Origin: Dioscorea cayenensis subsp. rotundata
Taxonomy: Eukaryota > Streptophyta > Magnoliopsida > Dioscoreales > Dioscoreaceae
Reading direction: 5' to 3'
DNA: 64,000 nucleotides
Assembly (NCBI RefSeq): GCF_009730915.1
Contig: NC_052483.1
Location: 1,240,001-1,304,000 of the forward strand
In this document: positions 51,491-63,922 of the stretch, one piece after another
Layout: each line of letters begins with the position of its first letter
How positions within the stretch are numbered: the stretch's first letter is position 1
Position numbers and translations under genes: made by a program
Notes under the pieces: model-generated
What the model was told of the DNA's origin: nothing
The model's input: only the letters and a program-made list of their open reading frames with translations
Databases searched by the model: none

Positions 51491-54400
51491 AAAGTGAATA
51501 AAAAAGCCCTCAAACAATGGCGCTTCTCATGGCTTTGATAAACCAACCGATGATTTTGTTTGGTGATTCGACACAAAATAAAGTTGAGAAATCAATGATC
51601 AAAACTTTACTTTTTGTTTTTTATTTTAAAAGTAACTTGCAAAAAGTAAAATCACCAGGTAAAAGCATCTCACTGTTTGCATCCTCTTTTGCTCTGACAA
51701 CTCCTATTTTAATAATGTTTTTAAAAGCCTCTAGAAGGATGAAAGTAACTATTTTAGGGGAAAAACAAAAGAAAAGGGAAAAAAATTAAAGGGCCTTGGG
51801 ATGCTCTTACAATGCTAATAATACAAAGAGATTACATCAACTCTCCCATGCAACAATTGAGGTTGGTAGCTTGTCCATTTTATTAAAAAAATAAAAAAAT
51901 TTTAAAAAATTTTTAAAAAAATCAAAACAATAATTTTAATTATATAACTTTTGTTTAATAAATATATGATAAACATTCTCATTTTTTTAAAAAAATTAAG
52001 AACATATACAGGTGTGGATTTATTAGTTTAATACATCTATACCTTCTTTTTGTATGAGTTAAAATGTTCGATCTTATGTCTACCCTGAAATGAACACTCT
52101 AAGCAAAACGTATGGTACTACTAGATCACGAGGTTGTTAGCTAATTATATATATATATATATATTTTCAAACAATTGTAGGTAAGCTATTTTTTTATCTA
52201 TTAGAAATCATCGGACAAAATTAAATGATCAGAAAGGATAGAGTAGTCTATTTTGAAAATTAATTCAACGTGATGAAACCGTACTTCAAAGGAGAGGCGG
52301 GTCTAAGACGTTTTATAGTGAAAGAAAGAGACAAGAGACAGGAGGAGGTGGACTTACTTGCATCATAGGTCTGAAGGATAAGGTTACATAATGGACTGAA
52401 TACTGGCTGGAGACTTGAGTCCTGGAGAATGGGCAGTATCTGTCAGCAATTTAATAACATGATAAGATATATGCAGCTTGTCTTCATTCTAAGGCTTTCT
52501 ACCAGCAAAGCATCAGCCTTATCAATCATCAGTTTATCATATTTGGCATACATAATTGAAACACAGTGTTTTGTATATACAAAATCAATGAGAACTATTT
52601 TTAGTGGATACAAACAGAATGAAATGGCTGAGTGAACAACTGTTCCTCATTAATGGCACTGATGGTATGGACTATTTAGAATGATAGTAAATTTATGTAA
52701 GTATGGTACAGGATTGACTTTAATCTAATTTGTCTAACAGTAAGTTGAGTATTAGTGAGATTGATGAGCAATATGTAATACAGTAATAGATCCTGCAAAT
52801 ACTAAAGGTTAAGACTTTGCTATAATTAAACATTGTTATTATATGTCCCCTCAAACCTACCTTATCTGATTCCATCATGTGAGGTTAATAATCAATTTGT
52901 TGGAATTCAATTACAAGCCACTGTTGTCCTAATGTCATTGGATGCTTCATTCCTCCCAAAACTACTACCTCATATCATTGCACCATAGACCACAAACTTT
53001 GGTTGGTTCCTCATTGTAAACCCAAAGACAAAACATGGAAGTGACTAAAAGTTGTGTGTCACGCTTGGATTAGACAAGGAGCAATTAGTTCGTGTTCGAC
53101 AAAGGATAAAGATCATGACGTCCTTATTACTCTTCAAGCCTCCAAACATGCCATGCATAATTTGAATGTCCTTTATGCATGCAGACCAGCCAGGCAAATT
53201 CTCCAAGACCCTAACTTTCTAAATATCTACATATGGGACCCTACCCGGCAAGACTTTGGGGCATACTATACTCTTGGCTAGATGACAAGTAATACCAAAC
53301 CCCCAACCATCTCTTCCTCAACCTTCAAGACAAGGATAGCACCAAAAAAAACAATAAAATAGAAAATAGAACTAATACCCATCCTCTTCCAATCATGAGC
53401 TTAGAGACAAAATTATTTACAAAAAAAATATTCAAATGAAATTAGTATTTTATGTGCATATAGTCCTCAAAAGACTGTTTCTAGCTGAAGTATAAAATCT
53501 CATTCATTCACATTCTGCCAACTTTTCAAACATAAAAGGATAAAAAAAAAGGCCGCCTCATTTGAATAAAAAAAACATCTTCCAGAAATTTGGACATGAT
53601 TTTTAGTGAATTTCTACTGAGTTAGGTTTCATTCACAATGATATTTAAAATTAATAAAAAGGAGGTTTTCATATTTGTGCACATTTTCTCTACATTATGA
53701 AAAATCTATATCTACACATCATTACTAATTGACTTGGGATTTCCAGTCAATCAATGCTACCAAATGGTTATACCTGCACTTAATGCAAATACTACATCCA
53801 TACATCCATAGGGAAAAAGAAAAAAACCAATGATTACCAAGTTAAGCAGAAAGATCCCTGAGAAAACAGAAAATTATCGTGAAAAATGATTGAAAAGAGA
53901 TCATCAGTAAGAGTTGCTGGGCTTTTTGCAGTGCTGGAGTGATTGACCTCACTTGCTTTTCAATCATGGGACTCGTGCGAGAGAGGGAGTGGTCAAGCCA
54001 CACATCATCACCAGCACAATAAAGAGGGAAAAAGAAGCTAGTGATGTGGCTGTGGTCCTCAAAAAACACTTGAACACTTCCTGGAATCTCAGAATGATGT
54101 GTTTGAACAAGCCTTCCTTTTTGACCAAGTTTTCTTACTTTTTTCACTCATAGCATTTTCCATCCGACTTGTTATATTATTTATTAAGTAAATATTTTTT
54201 AGATTATTGGTAAATGAGATCAGTTAAGGGTAGAGTTATTCTAGGTACTCAAAACTATATCCTGAAAAGAAGAATTATAAAATAGGTTTTTGCTGTGCCC
54301 TAATGGATCAATCTTTATGTTGGTCAAGACGAGATCACTAGGCTGCAACTTGTAACTGTTTGTCATAATCCTGCTCGATCATCATGCTTATCTACTTATT

Positions 54401-56965
54401 TCATGTCTCCTAGTATTTCCGGATGTCCTGAATTTGTCCAAAAAGATTTTATTCTGACAAAAAAGAACTCAGCTTTGAAATACTAACATTCATAATATAA
54501 CCATAGATGGTAATGCTAGAAAAATAGTTGATGTGTAGTACTTACTACTGTGTCTTCCCTGGAGTTTGAAACTCTACCTCTTCATGAAGAGCCATCCCCT
54601 GAACAAAATTGAGTATATAACCATAATGAATAGGCTGATATAACCACTATGCTTTTTGCAAGGAAGACATATTATTAAACAATCCACATTAGCAAGATCC
54701 TCTAAACAGACAGGGCTGAGAGGATCAAGGAGTACCAATTAAAGAGCAAAGAGAGGACCAGAAGACTCACCATTAGCTCCTGCATCACTCTGAGTTGGAT
54801 GATGGATACACATCAAGTAGCTGCTTGCCTACAAAAAAAGTTCATAGTGGGCATTCATTTATGACAATTGAGGCCAAAGGACCCAACAGCACATATGGTT
54901 ATTGGGGACTCAGAAACAATGCTTAAAGGCATGGTTTTGAATATCCACAACGTATCAGACAGGGTGGTGTGCAATGCTGAAGAAGTTATTAGCTTTAGAT
55001 GTGACATTAGCCACAAACACAGATTTTGGGGCAACCTCATCAACCACACTGCTTATTTAAAGAGCTGGTCCCAAGACATGCGGCAACAAACTGGTTTTAT
55101 TGTATGCGATATGCTTCAACCAACTGTGATATGAAAACCACCAAAACCTGTTTCAAGATAAATGCTCTCAATCCAAACCAAAATTGAAGTTTAATAGAAA
55201 TTTGTGCAAGGCCTGATGAAATTTTATCACAACCAATCTGGAGCAAATACCAATCAAACAATCACAGAGACCATAATTGATTTGTAATGAAGCTGTGCAA
55301 AGGAAACTAAGTTGATATAGTCAAATCCATCATTCCTTACAAGCCAAGGGGTCAACTAAATACAGTATCAGACAATACAAGTGAGAAATTCCAACTTGAT
55401 ATATCCAATGACAAAAAATGCATGCCTCCTACATCGTTTTTATTGGCTTTGTCAACAAAACAAAGGCAGATCATGAACCCAAATCATTCATTCCATTTGC
55501 CAACACATAATTCTGACAAAAATCAAATCAAAGTCAATTATTTCAGAAAGCACACAAAAGTCTTTACTTGTTCACCATGTAAATGTGCATAGGACATGTT
55601 GCTTTTAAAAGAGATGTCTCTGGCGTGCAGATGCAAGGTTTTTCTCATGAAAAATGGCGGGAAAAAAAGTAAAAAAAGACTGCTAGACGATATTTCCTAT
55701 TCATATTAGCATAATAAGAAAAGCAGCAAATAATCAGCAGTTAGTCCACTAAAGAGATACCAGGACCACAGAAGAGGAAAAAAAAAAAGAAATATGGACC
55801 ACTGCAGCAGGAAGTTCAATGAAATCATTATGAATGATTGTTCCTTACGAATTGCACCAACAAATGGTTTTCATACAGACAGCAAGTTATATCAATGATG
55901 GCTATTAATATCAAAGATGCCACTATGTTCTAGGAGACCAAAATCCATTTGCTGATATCAAATGGACAACTTGCACTCCGAGAATAGGCAAAGGAAAAAC
56001 CACAAAGCCTTTGAAGAACCTGTTTTAAATGTTAAAAGTTAAAACATAGCACTGGGACATAACCCAACCAAATTGTAGGTCAACTCCAGGTACACAACTG
56101 GAGGCATACAACTGGAGGGTATAAATAGAAAGCCCCATCTACCAGCTATAGCTGAGCTTTAAAAAACCATGAATAGGAGGGGAAGTTCACAGAATCTTTC
56201 TTACCTTATATATTATAGACATGCTTGAAACTTTGTACATAATTGTCTTTCGGTTCACTTAAACTATCAGAAGTTTGCTATCCAATTTTCCACAAAATGG
56301 GTCTAGTTTTTATAAGGAACAAAAGCAATGAAACCTGCAGTCACCAAGCAAAACTTGACAATCAAATTGCATGTGATGACAATGCTGTTTATATCCAGAG
56401 ATAAAGTCAGGGATGCGATGCTTACCCCAATTATTTCACATGTAACAAAATGGTTTGGTCAATTAAGCGAATTAAACAACAAAATTGCTGAAGTGACAAC
56501 AGACTAGCTATTCGCATCTGGTTTCCTTACTATGGTTAAAGATTGGCCATCTAACAATTTCAAGAATTATAATATTAAACGTATGACTTTTCATAAAATT
56601 TAAAAAATATATATAAGAAAAAAAAATACTCCACTGAACTCTTGACAAATTTACCAACCATAAGAAAGAAGACAGAGCTAATGAACAAAGATTCTGTAAA
56701 ATATTCCATGCATATATTTTTCAGTAGGAAGTGAAAAGTGTAGAGGATAGCACATTCTGGTAAACCTTAAAAAATATCAAAAGGAGAGACAAGGCATACC
56801 AAAAGCACTCCCAGAAATAAATGGCCATGGTTAAGTACAAGCAAGAATTTTTTTAAAAAAATTGTTTTTAGGGGATTCTTAACCCAATATAAAATTTCAG
56901 TGACCATTTCTCTGCCATTTAGCTCAATGATGAACTGATTTATTTCATATATCTCTCATCAAAGT
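51491..56965. other. Long stretch without a supported gene
   Basis: I looked on both strands and recognise no protein family, tRNA or rRNA. A few open frames of 60-100 codons exist (for example 53054-53281 plus, 53842-54147 minus, 54868-55134 plus), but they lack family likeness and splice support. A (TA)n run lies at about 52149-52172. The part from about 54.7 to 56.9 kb is of even base composition and could contain noncoding exons or 3' UTR of the minus-strand gene at 56966. Confidence 0.55.
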
Positions 56966-59334
56966 TCACATGGATAAAGGCAATAACATCCTTCTTTCTC
57001 TTTTCCTTGTCAGCTTATGTTGCCTAGAAATTTTTAGGCAAACAGGAAGAAGAATTCCCATACATGCAATAAAAGCAGAAATCCGAGGATATCTCTGATA
57101 GAGTGTCAAAGTAGAAGATATTGCAAACAAACAAAACAACAAAGCCCATAAAATAGCCACGATGACATCTCGCCTGCAAGGACACACCATCCACTAAGTG
57201 TGAGATACGGGAAAAGTAGCCTTGAAAATTTTTTAAAATTGTATAAAATAACAAATCTCAGCAGTCAATGAAATCCTCCAGTGATATAATAGATAATAAA
57301 TTTGGTGGGTATAAATATAAATTTTATATCTCAAATAAAGCATATGTTTTAAGCATTATTCCCATAAAAAATTTTCATGCTAACATCAAGCGACACAGAT
57401 ACACAAAACATTAAATTACTAAAGCAATGAAAAGTAGCATTCACATCCCAAATCCTACTTCAATAATATTGAGCTAGTTTGTCAGTCACACCCTTTGTTA
57501 TGCTCATGTTAGTATACAATTTTATATGTATGTATATATATATATATATATATTTCATAATTTTTCAAGATGATGACCGTAATAAAATAGAAAGCCATCA
57601 AAGAAAAAACACACTGGAATTAATGAGTTACTATCGTGGAAATCTTCTTGGAAGAATGAAATTTCATCTACAATGACAATTTTGGAATTTTTTCACTTAA
57701 TTTAAGCTGCAAGATTTAGTTCAATGTTGTATTGATTATTGTTCCAGTTATCTAATAAAAGGAGAGGCCCTATATCAATACATGTAGATCAAAGAAATAT
57801 GTAAGGTTTGAAATGAAAAAAAAAGTATAGTTAAATCAGTTCTACAAAGAAAGAAAAGAAAGGTTATGAGTGTATTCAGAAGAAAGAAATACGGAAATGA
57901 TAGAAACGTAAAGCTGAAAGTAAATGCTTTCCGAGTTAAGCTGAAGGTTCTTAACAATTAACACAAACAATTCCCAACAGCAGAAATATTTATATGCACA
58001 ATAAAAATGTTACCATAGATGTGATGCCCACAAGTAAAAACTGTGAAGATATCATTCGTAATAAGTCTATGACAATGATTTGAATCTATACAGCTTAACA
58101 TCTTATGTACATAAGAGTGGATAATTGTATAGAAGTTACTTAATTGTGAAGAAATAATAAAAGGTTAGATTTGAGAGTGATCCTGAAATTTTGGCATGAT
58201 AGGCACAAAGTCTTGAAATAGAGCAGATTTATATTCTTTTCCCAATTTGCTTTGCAAGAAGACTAACATTATCAGTTTCTGAAACGAGTAGCACACTTTC
58301 AGTTCAACCTTAATATTCTGTGAACTACAGAGAATTGTATGATGATACAAGACAGTTTATTTTCAGTTCAACCTTAATATTCCACGAACTACAGAGAGTT
58401 TTATGATGATATAGCAGACACATTCTCAACTCAACCTTTTTGTTCCATAAACTACAGAAAATTTTATGACAATACAAGCAGGCACATGTTCCATTCAACC
58501 TTTATGTTTCATGAACTGAAAAGTGTTTTATGATGATACAAGCAAGTACATTCTCAATTCAACCTTAATGTTCCATGAATGAAGGAGAGTTGTATGATAA
58601 TAAGCAAGCATATTTTCAGTTCAGTCTTAATGTTGCATGAACTACAGAGAGGTTTATAATGACGCAAGTGAGCACATTTTCAGATCAAACTTAGTGTTCG
58701 ATGAACTACAGATAATTGCATAAATCCTAAAAACGCTATTAATCTTAGTTCAATCATAGAGGGAAGTATCCACATTCAAATTATTCATTATTGAATAAAT
58801 GCATGATGAACACAATAAGGATGTTTACAACAATAAGTAACAAAGTCTACACTCTTCCAAAAGTACTACATAGATCCAATAAACAATGTATGGATTCTCC
58901 TTCCAACTGCTTCTGCTACCTAGTACTCATACCTTTCATCAATTTCACGGCATATAATCACAAAAAAAATGAAAAAAAAATTTATAATTTCACAGCAAGT
59001 TCGAATAATTTCTCCAATTCAACGATTAATAATCTAAAAACTCCGATTTCTATACTAATCCCTACTGCGCCTGCAATTTCCTCATCTAATTTCCTCCAAA
59101 TCATATAAAATTTCACAAAATTTCACATAATTAGGATTACAAAACATCATTGAAAAACAAGACATGGATTCAATAATTGAAAAAAAAAAATTAAAGATCA
59201 CAAGTGTGGTTCCAAATCGAATACCTGGTGGAGATTTGGGGATTGGGGGAGAAGAAAGAGAGGGCACCCCACTTGTGATGGGACCGGATCTGGTAGTCCC
59301 TCAGCTGCTCCACCAACTTCGACCGCGTGATCAT
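56966..59334 (-). CDS. Conserved 105-residue plant membrane protein
   Basis: Two exons on the minus strand, 59225-59334 and 56966-57173, joined by a 2.05-kb GT-AG intron with matching phase. The total of 318 bases gives 105 residues. The soluble N-terminal part (MITRSKLVEQLRDYQIRS, HHKWGALSFFSP) is followed by two hydrophobic helices (about residues 41-60 and 67-85) and a very basic end (ISRQHKLTRKRERRMLLPLSM). I know this as a family conserved across plants with no assigned function. The exon structure and the C-terminal RERRMLLPLSM support it strongly. Both hydrophobic segments lie in exon 2. The start is the first ATG in the GC-rich first exon. Location (ER or plasma membrane) is not evident. 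Confidence 0.88.
57530..57552. repeat. (TA)n microsatellite
   Basis: Short TA run in the intron of the 105-residue protein gene. Confidence 0.8.
58297..58720. repeat. Intronic minisatellite, about seven copies of a 61-bp unit
   Basis: TTCAGTTCAACCTTAAT-like words recur near 58297, 58361, 58421, 58487, 58551, 58612 and 58677. Each is followed by TTCCATGAACTACAGA, then TTTTATGATGATACAAGCA. The copies differ by several substitutions and small indels. The array lies in the long intron of the 105-residue protein gene. Confidence 0.88.
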
Positions 59335-59492
59335 CTCCGGCGCCGGCGTAGCCCGCCGATCTCGCCTCTCGCCTCTCGCCTCTCAAGCCAAGCAAGAAGA
59401 AGCGGGACGACGAGAAAGCAACGAAACGGGCCTTCTTCTCCGACGCGGGCCCGCGAAACTTTGACCACTTGAGATTTTAAATGGTTCGTTTT

Positions 59493-59710
59493 TGGGCCGG
59501 GCTTCAGTGCGAGTGATGGACTGCTCTTGGGCCTGAAATGAATCCATAAAATGAGATATTTATAATTAATTAATTAATTAATTAGATTATAAATTACTTT
59601 GTGATTGATTTGGTTTTGATAAATAAGTAAAAATATGAAAAAAAAAGATAAATTAATAGATAAATAGCGGTATTGTTTTGATGGATACCTTCAACTCAGC
59701 CCATTGGGCT
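59493..59710 (-). promoter_or_regulatory. Site-II (TGGGCC/TGGGCT) motif cluster
   Basis: TGGGCC occurs at 59493-59498 and near 59528, and AGCCCATTGGGCT at 59698-59710. Such motifs bind TCP factors and mark promoters of housekeeping plant genes. They lie 160-380 bases upstream of the minus-strand gene's start. Function is inferred. Confidence 0.45.
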
Positions 59711-60373
59711 TTCAACATCACTGCATGACACGTGTCATTCTCAGAAATGGAAAATTTTAATAATTAAAAAATAAATTTAAAAGGTAAAGCCTATTCTCAT
59801 AATTTTTTAAAAATTTAAATAATAACTTTGAGAATAGGCATTTTTAGTCTGGTTTTATTATTGAAAAAATCTCACTAATGATATAGTCATAGAATGAAGG
59901 GCCTATTATTACATGATATATCACATACATGTTGGCTACTATACTCTGTCAAATATTATTATTTTTTTAGTATTTAGATTATTAAATGTGATAAATTGTA
60001 AGTAAACATATTTAAAGCCGTATTAGAACGGCTGTTTAAATGGATCATATAATCATCCATGTAAAATAGTTGGCATTCCATCTCCTTTTCTAATTAAAAC
60101 GTGGAACATCCAATGCCAAAATTAAACAAACCATTATTTATTTATTTTTTTGATAAAATCGACAAACGATGAAAACAAAGGATAAAATGGGTACAAACAG
60201 GTACAAAGATGCATTAGTTATAGGTATTATTTACACAGAATTACCACATTGCACCTAAAAAATTAATTATAATAAGAGAAGCTCGCATTTGAGACCTCTC
60301 AATTATAAGCATGGCTAGTTACTAATGGACTAATCCATTGTTTCTAAAGCATTATATTTATGAGGACCAATCC

Positions 60374-60593
60374 TCTATGGACGTAAATTGATAGAAAATC
60401 TATGGATGTTCATTATCAGTCATTGGATCGAGATCCAATGGCTAACATTGATGAACAGTAGTTACTACAGTAATCACTGTTTGAAAACAATACAATAAAC
60501 AGTAATAGTATTTATCAGCGTTGGTTGTTTGATCATGATCCAACGGCTGATAATTGGGTATCCATAGATATCTTATCTATGAACGTCCATATA
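60374..60593. mobile_element. Foldback/MITE-like inverted-repeat element
   Basis: The left arm (TCTATGGACGT, ATCTATGGAT, ATTATCAG, TTGGATC) is matched by the reverse complement of the right arm (TATGGACGTTCAT, ATCTATGGAT, ATTATCAG, TTGGATC) over about 90 bases. The left arm holds a nested hairpin, CATTGGATC-GA-GATCCAATG (60421-60440). There is no coding and no clear target duplication. Confidence 0.65.
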
Positions 60594-61030
60594 AGATGCA
60601 AATTCTATTTTTATTATCAAACAACAAAAATTATAAAATGCTAAAAATTACAAAAAATAAGTTTTTTTAAAAATAAAAAAAGCCAAACATGACATGAGCA
60701 TGCCAAACATTTCAATAAAGTAGCTTTATAAAGCAGACATTATTTTCATAATTTCAATTATTCTTTTTTTTTTAATTTCTCATTTTATATTTAGATCACT
60801 CCAACTTTAAAAATTTAATCAAATTCATAATTATTTTAATAATATTTAATAAAATAAATAAATAAATAAATAAATTAACGCCGAAAGACGTGGCCGCGCT
60901 TTTTCTTATTGCCCTCATTCGATCTAACAACCGACCCAAATTTATCGAGCCTCAAAACGAGAACCAAAAGCTCTGGAATCCAACCAACGAGATCGCCGGA
61001 GTTGCCGTGAAGCTCATCCCATCACTGCCG

Positions 61031-63922
61031 ATGGAGAAGGACCTGGTGGCCCGCCTGGAGGCGGCCGTGGCGCGGCTTGAGGCTCTCCCCGTCGCCGGAT
61101 TCCATGCTGGCATCTCGCCATCAGGTGCCGCTGAAGCGCAGCCTGTAGATCCAGCTATCTTGGCGTTTGATAGAGCTTGCTGCAAAGTTCCTCGGTAGAG
61201 TCTCTGCTGCTGCGGAGAAGATCGGGGGAAAGGTCCTCGAAGCCACGAGGATACTTGAAGAGGCGTTCGCTGTAAAGAGGGACCTCCTCATCAAGGCTAA
61301 ACAGTCTCAGGTTGACGATCTATGCTTTGAATTTCACTTCCATTGTGTATTTTGCTTGCGATCTGGTATATTTTAGTATAATTGAGTGGAAATGGTGATT
61401 TTAGATCCAATGGTCCAATCTTGGAATCGATGTGCTTTGTTTAATTAGAGATTTTAACCTTTTCCTTTCTTTTGTCTTGTTTTGGAATTCTAAACTTAGT
61501 TGCTTGTCTGATATTGATATTGATGTTGATGTTGATAGTTGCAATGGAACGCTATTTTGAAATGGACAAAATGTTATTGTTGATCTTTTGAGACATTTGT
61601 TTATCGAATACTTTAAGATCAATATCTGTAATTTGTGGATCAGGAGATTGCTGGAATAATTGTGGATCCTGTCTCTAGTTAGCTGGTTTGTGAAATTGTG
61701 AATTTTTCACAGTTCGGAAATTAATCCCTTGTCTTTATTTTAATCTAATGTCTAGTTTTATGATATTCTTAAGATTTATGGTTGTAAGTGGTTTGAGTTG
61801 TGTGATTCTTGTGATATCAAAGTAGATCAGGGCTCAGCTGCTTTCATGGATGATGGGCTGCAATTGTATATCATTGTTTCTCTCAGAAGATATCGTGAAT
61901 TTATGCTATTTGTTGCGTTATGGCATTTTTTATGCAGTTTATCGAATATCAAATAGTGAAATTAATTTTGATTTTTTATTATATTGGATCTTGCCGTCAT
62001 TTTTTTTTCTGCCTGAATAAATTCTTTTGCAAAACCAGTGGCTCAGTAATTTGATTTTGGTTTCTCTTCAATATATATGTGTGTGTGTGTGCTTCTTTAT
62101 ATTCAAGCCTTGCTGTCATGTTGACTTATTTTAAAGTCCTTTCAGCCATATGATCTTAGCATGTAAGCCATCATTTTAATTCATATTTAGTAGTAACATT
62201 TGATTCCCCTGCTCAATATAGACTCATTACAAATGTTGCAGAAGCCTAGTCTTGAGAACTTAGCTGAATTCTTGAAGCCATTGAATGAAGTGATCCTTAA
62301 AGCAAGTGCATTAACCGAAGGAAGGAGGACTGATGCTTTCAACCATCAGAAGTCCATTGCTGACAGTCTCACAGCTTTGGCATGGATTGCATATTCAGGA
62401 AAGGATTGTGGTAGGTGAAATTTTGTATATAGTCTTTTTGTTTATTTTTGTTAAGTAACTTGTGTGTATCTTTCATCAAGATTACTTGAAATCTTTCTTC
62501 TTATACTTGTTCTTTGTTTAAGGTATGAGTCTTCCAATTTCCCATGTGGAGGAAAGTTGGCAGATGGCTGAATTCTACAACAACAAGGCATGTCCAAAGT
62601 CAGACACCTCTTTAATAAGTTTATTGGCAGCTTACATGCTTAGTTTCTTTACATTAATTCCCCTTCACCATGAAACCATATGATTCGTTTTATATTGAAT
62701 TGGTTTATTGATAATTCTTCATCAGTGTTGTTTGCTTTACATCCCAAAGCTTTTATTGAAGTCATCATTTCTTTGTTACAAATTCTTAATTCCCTTCATT
62801 ATGCAAACTTTTCTATACTTTTGCCCACTTGAGGCACAACTTCTTTTTATTGCACTTTTGCATCACTATCTGAACCTAGTCTAATACGGTATTGGTTCTG
62901 TTTCATGTGTCAGAAGTGAGAGTTATTTTTTCTTAAAACAATTTATAGGTTCTTGTGGAGTACAGAAATAAGGATCCAGATCATGTAGAATGGGCAAAAG
63001 CTTTAAAGGAACTCTATCTTCCCGGTTTACGGGATTATGTCAAGGGATTTTATCCTCTGGGTCCTGTTTGGGCTTCTGCAGGAGTAGCTGTTTCCACCTC
63101 ATCCACCAGTGCTGGCATGTCAAAGCCACCCTCAACAAAGGCTCCAGCCCCCCCACCTCCACCCTCAGCTTCACTTTTCAGCTCTGAGACAGCATCATCA
63201 CGGCCCAAAGAAGGAATGTCTGCTGTATTTCAGGAAATTAGCTCAGGGAAGTCAGTGGCTGGTGGTAAGCAAAACAAATTTCAAAATTTCCAGCTTCCAG
63301 CGAGGAAAGGGTCAAAAGTTTTCTCTCTGAATATCTTATCCTTTGTCAATTTTCCGCCTCATAGGTTTAAGGAAGGTAACTGATGACATGAAGACAAAGA
63401 ATAGAACTGATAGGACCAGTATTGTTGGTGCATCTGAAAAAGAACCTCGCGCCAGTTCCTCTGCCTTTTCTAAAGCAGGCCCTCCCAAGTTAGAGCTTCA
63501 AATGGGACGCAAGTGAGGGCTTTCGGATCTCTCTCTTTCTACTCAAAATAATGCTCCTATATTTCTTTTATGATCTCTAGTTGCCTTTTGTGTGATTTGA
63601 AGACTTTGGGCATGTTGCTAGAACTCATTTGTCATAGATGTTTCTCTGCACAGGTGGGCAGTTGAAAACCAGATTGGAAAGAAACACTTGGTTATCGATG
63701 ATTGTGATTCCAAACAGTCTGTGTACATATTTGGGTGCAAGGATTCTGTTTTACAAGTCAAAGGTATGCTGTCTAGTTTTTCATGGTTTGAACCATACCA
63801 TGAGCCTTATTGCCTTATCTGCTACTATTCTCTCTGAGCTTTCTTTTGGAAATTCATAATCTGCAGGAAAGGTGAACAACATAACTGTTGATAAGTGCAG
63901 CAAAATGGGAATTGTGTTCACG
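61031..63922 (+). CDS. CAP1: Adenylyl cyclase-associated protein (CAP1), 5' part
   Basis: Seven exons lie in the window: 61031-61310, 62242-62410, 62523-62587, 62949-63264, 63365-63512, 63654-63763 and 63867-63922. The gene continues past the right edge, with roughly 95 codons missing. CAP binds actin monomers, recharges them with ATP and works with ADF/cofilin in the cytoplasm. The N-terminal helical domain (MEKDLVARLEAAVARLE, SAAAEKIGG, ALAWIAYSGKDCG, HVEESWQMAEFYNNK, WAKALKELYLPGLRDYV) is followed by a proline-rich linker (KAPAPPPPPSA), a WH2-like segment (GLRKVTDDMKTKNR) and the start of the C-terminal beta domain (KVNNITVDKC). The intron after 62587 uses a GC donor. One extra base (A61172) breaks the frame in exon 1; without it the exon is 93 codons and matches the family. 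That is either a sequence error or a real lesion. Confidence 0.93.

Larger units (their letters stand above)
59335..61030. other. Divergent intergenic region before CAP1
   Basis: It holds the GC-rich leader and promoter of the minus-strand gene (to about 59540), an (ATTA)n run near 59562-59583, a site-II-like palindrome (59698-59710), a foldback element (60374-60593), an (AAAT)n run near 60850-60877 and the CAP1 leader. No gene seen. Confidence 0.6.

Noticed and set aside
53054-53281. Possible 75-codon gene
   Set aside because: No family likeness, no splice or promoter support, and length within chance.
53842-55134. Open frames of 60-101 codons on both strands
   Set aside because: None is recognisable, and overlapping frames on both strands suggest chance.
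58297-58720. Regularly spaced repeats that could suggest a CRISPR-like array
   Set aside because: The copies are contiguous, diverged tandem units without unique spacers, in a plant intron. It is a minisatellite.
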